From contig NZ_JAGEMO020000051.1 of the NCBI RefSeq assembly GCF_017921975.2, positions 1 through 64,000 on the forward strand: 64,000 nt of DNA. The letters run 5' to 3'. Source of the stretch: Hymenobacter terricola (GTDB taxonomy: Bacteria > Bacteroidota > Bacteroidia > Cytophagales > Hymenobacteraceae). The translations under genes and the position numbers were made by a program. Shown in pieces: positions 57,703 through 64,000 of this stretch (the stretch's first letter is position 1; each line of letters opens with the position of its first letter). A model generated the notes under the pieces. The model saw nothing but the letters and a program-made list of their open reading frames with translations. It searched no databases and was not told the origin of the DNA.

Positions 57703-57914
57703 TGCGTGCGGGGCAGCCAGATGTGGGCGACGCCGGTGTTGTCGCTGAAGATTTTGTGGCAGGGCCACGCCCGCAGGCTTTTCAGGAGCAGGCCGCAGGC
57801 AGTTCGAGTCGATTTCGGGTCGTAGGCCCCCCGCCAATCCACGTAGAGCCACTGGTTTTGGGCATCGCGGCCGATGAAAAGCTCGGGAGAATCGACAATA
57901 GTTTCCACTTGCAT
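57663..57914 (-). pseudogene. Truncated hypothetical gene ending inside a repeat
   Basis: The 83-codon frame begins MQVETIVDSPELFIGRDAQN and continues QWLYVDWRGAYDPKSTRTAC, GLLLKSLRAWPCHKIFSDNT, then GVAHIWLPRTQWS. This resembles the first half of the roughly 130-residue STAS-like proteins that occur in many copies in Hymenobacter (recalled similarity, not checked). After about residue 73 the sequence is encoded by heptamer-repeat words and stops in the right arm of the inverted repeat, so the second half has been lost. The product is unlikely to be functional. Confidence 0.6.
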
Positions 57915-58011
57915 TCAATTAGAGGGGAGGGCCGCAAATCACGCTGATGCGCTGCTTGTGCCGGGCCCGGTGGTGCCGGGGTGGACGCTGCCAAATACTT
58001 CGCCCACGGCC

Positions 58012-58044
58012 TTGGGATTCCGGCGCGCGGCGGCGCTAGCTTTG
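58012..58044 (+). promoter_or_regulatory. Promoter for the S1/P1 nuclease gene
   Basis: TAGCTTTG at 58037-58044 with TTG at 58012-58014 (22-base spacer) fits the Bacteroidota promoter, 75 bases before the ATG at 58120. Confidence 0.55.
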
Positions 58045-58119
58045 TGGTTCTGCTTTTTGGAAGCAGGCCCATCTGACCCCGAATCATTCGTTTACTGTCT
58101 CACCCCACCTCCTCTCTCA

Positions 58120-58926
58120 ATGTTTAGAAAATGTGTTGCCCTGCTGGCTTTGTTATGCGCGCCGTTTAGCCTGCTGGCCTGGGGCGTAGTGGGCCACCGG
58201 GCCGTGGCCCGCATTGCCGAAAACCACCTTTCCAGCAACGCCCGGCGCGAAGTGGCCCGTATTCTGGGCCACGAAACCATGCCGCTGGTGAGCACCTGGG
58301 CCGATGAGCTGCGCGCCGACCCGCAATTCAGCAACACGGCGCCCTGGCACTACCTCAACGTGCCCGTGGGCCTCGATTTCGCCGCCTTCGTCAAGCAGCT
58401 GAACGACCCCACCCTGCTGGCCCCGGCTGCGCCCACCAACGCCTACACCGCCCTGCTGCAAGCCCGCAAGGACCTGAAAGACCCCAAAAAGACCGACGCG
58501 GAAAAGCTCGTAGCCCTCAAGTTTGTCATTCACCTGGTGGGCGACGTGCACCAGCCCCTGCACGTGGGCCACGCCGAGGACAAGGGCGGCAACAGCATCG
58601 TCGTGAACTGGCGCGGCAAGGAGGACACCAACCTGCACAGCGTCTGGGACAGCGCCATCATCGAATACCCTGGCTTTAGCTACCTCGAAATGGCCGCCGC
58701 CTACGACCACGCCACGCCGGCCCAAATCAAGCAGTGGCAGAAGGACGAGATGACCACCTGGCTGTTTGAGTCGTACCAGCTTTGCCCGGCCATCTACGCC
58801 GCGGCGGCGGCCAACCCCAAGTTCGACTGGCACTTCTACCCCACCTTCGGCCCCACCGCCGAGCAGCAGGTGCTGAAAGCCGGCATCCGCCTGGCCGGCG
58901 TGCTGAACGAGGTATTTGAGAGGTGA
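58120..58926 (+). CDS. Secreted S1/P1-type zinc nuclease
   Basis: The 268-residue protein starts MFRKCVALLALLCAPFSLLA, a signal peptide cleaved before Trp so that the new N-terminal Trp (WGVVGHRAVARIAENHL) can bind zinc, as in nuclease P1. Further ligands are His in GVVGH, Asp in TWADEL, His in APWHYLNV, the pair in FVIHLVGDVHQPLHVGHAED, and His/Asp in NLHSVWDSAII. Such enzymes degrade single-stranded DNA and RNA and 3'-nucleotides outside the cytosol. The longer upstream frame lacks a start near the signal peptide. It has its own promoter and a strong terminator. Confidence 0.94.
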   Translation: MFRKCVALLALLCAPFSLLAWGVVGHRAVARIAENHLSSNARREVARILGHETMPLVSTWADELRADPQFSNTAPWHYLNVPVGLDFAAFVKQLNDPTLLAPAAPTNAYTALLQARKDLKDPKKTDAEKLVALKFVIHLVGDVHQPLHVGHAEDKGGNSIVVNWRGKEDTNLHSVWDSAIIEYPGFSYLEMAAAYDHATPAQIKQWQKDEMTTWLFESYQLCPAIYAAAAANPKFDWHFYPTFGPTAEQQVLKAGIRLAGVLNEVFER

Positions 58927-58961
58927 GCCTCACTCGGGATAACCCCTCATTTTGCCTGGAG

Positions 58962-59003
58962 CCAAAGAAGCCCCGGTTGCGTAAGCAGCCGGGGCTTCTT
59001 TGG
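58962..59003 (+). terminator. Terminator after the nuclease gene
   Basis: CCAAAGAAGCCCCGG (58962-58976) pairs perfectly with CCGGGGCTTCTTTGG (58989-59003), 15 bp with a 12-nt loop. The T-rich side is within the stem; GGTTTAG follows. Confidence 0.85.
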
Positions 59004-59130
59004 GTTTAGCGGTCATCCTTGGCTCAGGATAACAGGATATTTTAGCCCGGCCGAGTCAGAAACTTGACTCTTCACCATTTTGTAAGCGGCCCGCTCATTG
59101 ACCTTTGTAGCAGTACCAGAAGGCAAAAAA

Positions 59131-59544
59131 ATGATGGCTACAATCCCGAAGGTCTACGTTTCTCGCCAGGCTGAAATTGCGGCCCGGTTCAAGCAGGTTT
59201 TGGATAGCCATATGGATGATTTCCTGGCGGGACGGGTGGAACGCATGCATGAGCTTAAGGAAATCGCCGATATCATTTGCCTGCACCCCGGGCACCTGAG
59301 CAAGATAATCAAGCTGGCAACGGGCCATCATGCCTGCTATTTCTACGAGCAGCGGATATTGCTGGAGGCTAAAAAGCTGCTGACCGACCCCACTGTGCCC
59401 ATTGGGGCAATCGCTCGCAAGCTGGATTATGACGTGTCAAACTTCACCAAATTTTTCAAACGGTTCACGGGGCTCACCCCTTCCTCCTATCGCAAAGCCA
59501 CTGCGCAACCGGCGGCCCAAACGGGTAGCAGCCAGGGTGGCTAA
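59131..59544 (+). CDS. AraC-family transcriptional regulator, DNA-binding domain only
   Basis: The ATG at 59131 gives 137 residues. From residue about 30 it is the two-helix-turn-helix AraC domain: RMHELKEIADIICLHPGHLS, KIIKLATGHHACYFYEQRIL and the second HTH IGAIARKLDYDVSNFTKFFK, then RFTGLTPSSYRKA. The usual N-terminal sensor domain is missing, so it either binds DNA constitutively or depends on a partner. It ends 33 bases before an aldo/keto reductase gene in the same direction and probably controls it. Confidence 0.9.
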   Translation: MMATIPKVYVSRQAEIAARFKQVLDSHMDDFLAGRVERMHELKEIADIICLHPGHLSKIIKLATGHHACYFYEQRILLEAKKLLTDPTVPIGAIARKLDYDVSNFTKFFKRFTGLTPSSYRKATAQPAAQTGSSQGG

Positions 59545-59577
59545 AAAGGAAAGCCAGACCACTTCAACCCAAAGCAA

Positions 59578-60453
59578 ATGAGCAGCAGAATCATCACAAT
59601 TGGCGCGGACACGGCCACCCCCCTCATGGCCCGTGCCCCCGGCTACGGCACCATGCGGCTGACCGGGGAGGATTTTTGGGGCGAGCCCCGAGACCGCCCG
59701 GGGGCCATTGCCCTCTTGCGGAAAGCCGTCGAGCTGGGAGTCAACTTTTTCGACACTGCCGATTTTTACGGACCAGGCGTCACCAACCGGCTGCTGGCGG
59801 AGGCCTTACACCCCTATCCGGCCGACCTGATTATCGCGACCAAGGTGGGCGGAACGCGAGGCACCGACAAAAGCTGGCTGCCCTACGGCAAGCCGGCGGA
59901 AGTGAGGCGCAGCGTCGAAAACAACTTGCAGGAACTGAAGCTCGAACAGCTGCCCCTGGTGCATTTTGGCAAGGCCGCCAATAGTCCTGGTGGGTACGAG
60001 GAGTCTTTCGCCGCCCTGCTGGCGTTGCAGCGCGAAGGCAAAATTCTGCATGTGGGCCTTTCTAATGCCACCATTGAGCAGTTTAACACGGCCCGTGCAT
60101 TAGGCAAAATTGCCAGTGTGGAGAATATGTACAGCTATACCCAGCGGGTTACGGACCCGAACAGTCCTTACGGGTTCCAGGGGGGTGAGCTGCTGCCGTT
60201 GTGCGAGGAACATCGGATTCCATTTATTCCCTTCTTCTCCCTCCAAACGTCACTACCCACCGGGCAGCGCAAGCTGCAAGAGGTGGCCGAAGCCAAAGGC
60301 GTCACGGTGGCGCAGCTCAATCTGGCGTGGCTACTCCATCAATCCGCATGGATACTCCCCATTCCAGGCACTACTTCCATCCAACATCTGGAGGAAAATG
60401 TAAAAGCAGCGAACGTTTCGCTGTCGAAGGAAGAGTTGGATTTTTTAGCCTAA
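59578..60453 (+). CDS. Aldo/keto reductase family oxidoreductase
   Basis: The protein is 291 residues, an NADPH-dependent carbonyl reductase fold. The catalytic tetrad is readable: Asp59 in NFFDTADFYG, Tyr64 in the same motif, Lys89 in IIATKVGG and His129 in LPLVHFGKA. The cofactor-binding C-terminal part has LLHQSAWILPIPGTTSIQHL followed by EENVKAANVSLSKEEL. It belongs to the general AKR oxidoreductase group (YajO/Tas/pyridoxal-reductase-like); the substrate is unknown. It follows an AraC-type gene, a frequent pair. Confidence 0.93.
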   Translation: MSSRIITIGADTATPLMARAPGYGTMRLTGEDFWGEPRDRPGAIALLRKAVELGVNFFDTADFYGPGVTNRLLAEALHPYPADLIIATKVGGTRGTDKSWLPYGKPAEVRRSVENNLQELKLEQLPLVHFGKAANSPGGYEESFAALLALQREGKILHVGLSNATIEQFNTARALGKIASVENMYSYTQRVTDPNSPYGFQGGELLPLCEEHRIPFIPFFSLQTSLPTGQRKLQEVAEAKGVTVAQLNLAWLLHQSAWILPIPGTTSIQHLEENVKAANVSLSKEELDFLA

Positions 60454-60622
60454 TCTGTCGAAACGGGGCCTGTGGGCAGTTGCAAAATGGACACGCCACG
60501 ACGGGTAGCATTGCCTCCCCCAAGGCCTCAACAGCCGCGAAAAAACTGTGCGACGGGTCCTTCCCGCTTTCCAGCATCAGGTACACTGCGAGTACGTTAG
60601 CTTTGCGCACTAAAAGTTCGCG

Positions 60623-62113
60623 CTACAAGCTCGGCCGCCGGCCAAACCACGGCCGGGCCTGCTCCAGCTGCCCGGCCAGTTGGAACAGGACGTCTTCGGC
60701 CCCCAGCTTCGCGATGAACTGCACGCCGCAGGGCAGGCCGTCGGCGGTCCAGTGCAGGGGCACCGACATGGCGGGCTGGCCCGTGAGGTTGGCCACCTGG
60801 GTGTAGGGCGTTTTTTCGAGGCTCTGCTCGGCCAGCTTCTCCACGATGCCGGAACGGCGGATGAGGCCACCGAGGCCGAAGGTGTTGACGAGTTTCAGCA
60901 GCTTTTGCTCCATCGGCTTGGGCTGCAGCTCGCCGATGCGGACGGGCGGCGTGGCCAGCGTGGGGGTCAGGAGCAGGTCATACGTTTCGTGGAAGCGGCC
61001 CATGCGGCGGGCGCTGTCGTTCCAGGTGTGGCGGGCGGCCGCGAAATCGGCGGCGGTGTAGGTGCGGCCCAGCAGGCCCAGCAGCCAGGTGGTGGGCTCC
61101 ACGTCGGCGGGCCGGGCGGGGCGGCCCAGGTGCCGGGCCAGCGCGGCGATGCTGGCCCCGGTTTCGCCAAAATACAGCATCAGGAAAGCCGAAGCCACGG
61201 CCCGGCCATCGAAGGGCAGCGGCACTTCTTCCACGTCGTGCCCCAGGCTTTCGAGCAATTTCGCGGCCTCGCGCACCGCCGTGGCACATTCCGGGTGCAG
61301 CGCACTGCCCAGCGGGTGGCCCAGGCTGAAGGCAATGCGCAGCCGGCCCGGCGCCCGGCCGGCTTCTTCCAGATACGGCCGCGCCGGGCCCGGCAGAAAG
61401 TACGGTGCGCCCGCATCCGGCCCCTGGGTGGCGTCGAGCAGGGCGGCGCTGTCGCGCACCGAGCGGCTGAGCACATGCTCCACGGCGGCGCCCTGCCACT
61501 TTTCGCCTTGCTCGGGGCCGGTGGGCACGCGGCCCCGGCTGGGTTTCAGCCCAAATAGCCCGCAGCACGCCGCCGGAATCCGGATGGACCCGCCCCCGTC
61601 GCCCGCCCCCGCCACCGGCGTGATGCCGGCCGCCACGGCCGCCGCCGCCCCGCCGCTGCTGCCGCCGGGCGTGTGGCCCAGGTGCCAGGGGTTGCGGGCG
61701 GGGCCGTGCAGCAGGGGTTCGGTCACGCCCATGAGCGCAAACTCGGGCGTGTTGGTTTTGCCCAGGATGTTGAGGCCCGCGGCCTGCCAGCGGCGCACCA
61801 GCTCGGCATCGGCGGCGGGCACGAAGTTGCGCAGCGCCCGGCTGCCCGAGGTGTGCGGCGCGCCAGCGTACTGCGCCCCAAAATCCTTCAGCAGGAACGG
61901 CACGCCGCCGAACGGGCCGGCGGGCAGCCCCGCCGCGGCCCGCTGCCGGGCCGGCTCGTAGAGCGGGTGCACCACGGCGTTGAGTTGCGGGTTCACGGCT
62001 TCGGCGCGGGCAAGGGCGGCGGCGCACAGCTCGGGGGCCGTGAGCTGGCCGGTGCGCACGAGCGCGGCCATGCCCAGGCCGTCGAGCTGGTCGTATTCGG
62101 CGGGAGAAATCAT
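60623..62113 (-). CDS. Amidase signature family protein
   Basis: The protein is 496 residues. The Ser-cisSer-Lys triad is visible: Lys in FGGVPFLLKDFGAQ (about residue 92), and the serines in HTPGGSSGGAAAAVAAGITP and in GDGGGSIRIPAACCGLFGLK, which is the amidase signature. It hydrolyses amide bonds; the closest type by recollection is the AmdS/6-aminohexanoate-cyclic-dimer hydrolase group, but the substrate is unknown. It is convergent with the AKR gene; the 169 bases between them show no gene. No signal peptide. Confidence 0.93.
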   Translation of the reverse strand: MISPAEYDQLDGLGMAALVRTGQLTAPELCAAALARAEAVNPQLNAVVHPLYEPARQRAAAGLPAGPFGGVPFLLKDFGAQYAGAPHTSGSRALRNFVPAADAELVRRWQAAGLNILGKTNTPEFALMGVTEPLLHGPARNPWHLGHTPGGSSGGAAAAVAAGITPVAGAGDGGGSIRIPAACCGLFGLKPSRGRVPTGPEQGEKWQGAAVEHVLSRSVRDSAALLDATQGPDAGAPYFLPGPARPYLEEAGRAPGRLRIAFSLGHPLGSALHPECATAVREAAKLLESLGHDVEEVPLPFDGRAVASAFLMLYFGETGASIAALARHLGRPARPADVEPTTWLLGLLGRTYTAADFAAARHTWNDSARRMGRFHETYDLLLTPTLATPPVRIGELQPKPMEQKLLKLVNTFGLGGLIRRSGIVEKLAEQSLEKTPYTQVANLTGQPAMSVPLHWTADGLPCGVQFIAKLGAEDVLFQLAGQLEQARPWFGRRPSL

Positions 62114-62273
62114 TCGCTAAATGTAGGCGGTGCCCGGTTTTAATATTCTCCGCCGTGCGCCAAACGCTGTTTAGCTCCGTAGATGCTGTTGCGAAGCAGC
62201 ACCTTGCCAGCAGCAGAAGGTGTTTTCAACGTCAAAGCGCATTACATCGAGGCCATTCCTACTTCGTTTTCGC

Positions 62274-62645
62274 ATGGTGACGCCCGTATTCAGGATTTTG
62301 GATTACCACAAAGCCCGGGAATTTTACATTGATTGGTTGGGATTCCGCATCGACTGGGAAGACCAGCCCGCCCAGGGCCCGGTGTACTTCCAGGTATCGC
62401 GGGGCGATTTTGTGCTGCACCTGAGCGCTCACACCACCGATAGCTGCGCCGGCGCCAGGGCGCGGGTCGAAATACTGGGCCTGCCGGCCTACCACCACCA
62501 ATTGACAACCAAGGATTTCCCGCACAAGCGCCTCGCCATGGCGCCCGCCTTCTGGAACAAGCGGGTGCTGGAAATGGAAGTTTATGACCCGTTCGGCAAC
62601 TGCATCGTGTTCTGCGAGCTGGACATATTGTCAGTGAGCAGTTAA
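62274..62645 (+). CDS. VOC-family (glyoxalase/bleomycin resistance) protein, end encoded by repeat
   Basis: The ATG at 62274 gives 123 residues starting MVTPVFRILDYHKAREFYID. The betaalphabetabetabeta units are DYHKAREFYIDWLGFRIDWE and KRVLEMEVYDPFGNCIVFCE, the usual VOC half-modules; GDFVLHLSAHTTDSCAGARA lies between them. It is similar to bleomycin-resistance-like proteins that bind or modify small molecules. The last residues (SVSS) and the TAA stop are encoded by the first inverted unit of the 14-base repeat, so the natural C-terminus may have been altered slightly. Confidence 0.88.
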   Translation: MVTPVFRILDYHKAREFYIDWLGFRIDWEDQPAQGPVYFQVSRGDFVLHLSAHTTDSCAGARARVEILGLPAYHHQLTTKDFPHKRLAMAPAFWNKRVLEMEVYDPFGNCIVFCELDILSVSS

Positions 62646-63591
62646 CAGTGAGCAGTTAATACGGATTGTTAACTGCTCACTGTTAACTGCTCACTGTTAA
62701 CTGCTCACTGTTAACTGCTCACTGTTAACTGCTCACTGTTAACTGCTCACTGTTAACTGCTCACTGTTAACTGCTCACTGTTAACTGCTCACTGTTAACT
62801 GCTCACTGTTAACTGCTCACTGTTAACTGCTCACTGTTAACTGCTCACTGTTAACTGCTCACTGTTAACTGCTCACTGTTAACTGCTCACTGTTAACTGC
62901 TCACTGTTAACTGCTCACTGTTAACTGCTCACTGTTAACTGCTCACTGTTAACTGCTCACTGTTAACTGCTCACTGTTAACTGCTCACTGTTAACTGCTC
63001 ACTGTTAACTGCTCACTGTTAACTGCTCACTGTTAACTGCTCACTGTTAACTGCTCACTGTTAACTGCTCACTGTTAACTGCTCACTGTTAACTGCTCAC
63101 TGTTAACTGCTCACTGTTAACTGCTCACTGTTAACTGCTCACTGTTAACTGCTCACTGTTAACTGCTCACTGTTAACTGCTCACTGTTAACTGCTCACTG
63201 TTAACTGCTCACTGTTAACTGCTCACTGTTAACTGCTCACTGTTAACTGCTCACTGTTAACTGCTCACTGTTAACTGCTCACTGTTAACTGCTCACTGTT
63301 AACTGCTCACTGTTAACTGCTCACTGTTAACTGCTCACTGTTAACTGCTCACTGTTAACTGCTCACTGTTAACTGCTCACTGTTAACTGCTCACTGTTAA
63401 CTGCTCACTGTTAACTGCTCACTGTTAACTGCTCACTGTTAACTGCTCACTGTTAACTGCTCACTGTTAACTGCTCACTGTTAACTGCTCACTGTTAACT
63501 GCTCACTGTTAACTGCTCACTGTTAACTGCTCACTGTTAACTGCTCACTGTTAACTGCTCACTGTTAACTGCTCACTGTTAACTGCTCACT
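62633..63591. repeat. 66-copy perfect tandem array of a 14-base unit
   Basis: GTTAACTGCTCACT is repeated 66 times without a single difference from 62668 to 63591 (924 bases). Two inverted units (AGTGAGCAGTTAAC and AGTGAGCAGTTAAT, 62633-62660) precede it across the 7-base spacer ACGGATT. Each unit is two heptamers and contains the palindrome GTTAAC. It fills the gap between two convergent genes; every reading frame meets TAA within a few units, so it is non-coding. There is no spacer between units, so it is not CRISPR. Confidence 0.97.
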
Positions 63592-63595
63592 GTTT

Positions 63596-64000
63596 TTACA
63601 GGCTTAGCAGCTCCCGAAACCGCACCGACTGCTGCCGCGACACTTCCACTTCGGGCCCGTCCTTCAGGGTGAGGCGCAGGGTGTTGCTGAACCAGGGCTC
63701 GATGCCGGCAATCCATTTCAGGTTGATGATTTGCTGGCGGTTGGCCCGGAAAAACACTTTGGGGTCGAGCCGGGCTTCCAGCTGCTGCAACGTGCGCGGG
63801 ATGAGCGGCCGGTGGGTTGAGAAGTGAATGCGGGTGTAGCTGCCATTGATTTCGAAGAGCTTGATGTCGGCCAGCTTCACGAACCAGCACCGCTCGCCGT
63901 CCTTCACAAACACCTGGTCCTGGGCCGTGAGCGGCGCTTGCGGCGCTTCTTCCATCGTGCCGGCTCCCGCCGAAACTTCGGCCGGCACCGGGCCCGCCAC
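63596..64000 (-). CDS. LytTR-family response regulator, C-terminal part
   Basis: The frame is open to the right edge of the window, so only the last 134 residues are visible. A linker (about 35 residues, Glu/Ala/Pro-rich) leads into a LytTR DNA-binding domain: DQVFVKDGERCWFVKLADIK, LFEINGSYTRIHFSTHRPLI, RTLQQLEARLDPKVFFRANR and QQIINLKWIAGIEPWFSNTL followed by EVSRQQSVRFRELL. It should be the output half of an AgrA/LytR-type response regulator; the receiver domain would lie beyond 64000. Its stop codon is four bases from the 14-base array. Confidence 0.92.
   Translation of the reverse strand: MAGPVPAEVSAGAGTMEEAPQAPLTAQDQVFVKDGERCWFVKLADIKLFEINGSYTRIHFSTHRPLIPRTLQQLEARLDPKVFFRANRQQIINLKWIAGIEPWFSNTLRLTLKDGPEVEVSRQQSVRFRELLSL

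Noticed and set aside
62633..63591. CRISPR-like array
   Set aside because: Units are contiguous with no spacers and only 14 bases long, and no cas genes are nearby.

Overview
The window looks like chromosome from a member of the Bacteroidota, most likely Hymenobacter or a close relative in the Cytophagales. The evidence is the GC-rich coding sequence, the Bacteroidota promoter form (TTG, about 20 bases, TAnnTTTG) upstream of several operons, a surface protein with a type IX secretion (T9SS) sorting domain, an SPII lipobox of the Bacteroidota kind, a LytTR regulator, and the rpsL-rpsG-fusA-rpsJ and tRNA-tuf-tRNA-secE-nusG gene orders. The assignment is inferred from features I recognise, not from a database search.

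Layout. 1-318 is the 3' end of an IS110-type transposase. 424-38818 is almost entirely on the minus strand and holds most of the transcription and translation machinery. Read in its own direction (high to low coordinates) it runs tRNA-Tyr, tRNA-Gly, tRNA-Thr, tuf, tRNA-Trp, secE, nusG, rplK, rplA, rplJ, rplL, rpoB, rpoC, two small genes, rpsL, rpsG, fusA, rpsJ, an O-antigen-ligase-like gene, rplC-D-W-B, rpsS, rplV, rpsC, rplP, rpmC, rpsQ, rplN, rplX, rplE, rpsN, an accessory island, rpsH, rplF, rplR, rpsE, rpmD, rplO, secY, map, infA, a 60-codon membrane gene, rpmJ, rpsM, rpsK, rpsD, rpoA, rplQ. The otherwise canonical S10/spc/alpha order is broken three times: by the ligase-like gene between rpsJ and rplC; by a 4.7-kb island between rpsN and rpsH holding lepB, an unknown gene, two HicAB-type toxin-antitoxin pairs and an HNH endonuclease; and by the AT-rich membrane gene between infA and rpmJ. 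Intrinsic terminators after rplQ, rpsN, rpsJ, rpoC, rplL and tuf, and promoters before rpsH, rplC, rpsL, tRNA-Trp and tRNA-Tyr, divide the block into several transcription units.

40.7-64 kb is ordinary chromosome: an M1 aminopeptidase, a biotin carboxyl carrier protein, pyrH-frr, nadD-gmk, an ECF sigma factor with a zinc anti-sigma factor, two cell-envelope glycosyltransferases, a lipoprotein, a GNAT acetyltransferase, a DUF4328 membrane protein, a secreted T9SS metalloprotease, an outer-membrane barrel protein, a GH43 glycosidase, an S1/P1 nuclease, an AraC-type regulator with an aldo/keto reductase, an amidase, a VOC protein and a LytTR regulator running off the right edge.

The most unusual content is non-coding. 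A family of repeats built from 7-base words (AGTTGTC, AGTTGTT, AGTTGCT, AGTGAGC, AGTTAAC and similar), usually as two inverted arms, sits directly at gene ends in at least nine places, often touching or overlapping the stop codon. The extreme case is a perfect array of 66 copies of a 14-base (2 x 7) unit at 62668-63591. A 58-base inverted repeat at 57532-57668 and a cluster of GACGTC-centred palindromes at 11551-11700 are further repeat elements. I see no CRISPR array, rRNA or recognisable riboswitch.
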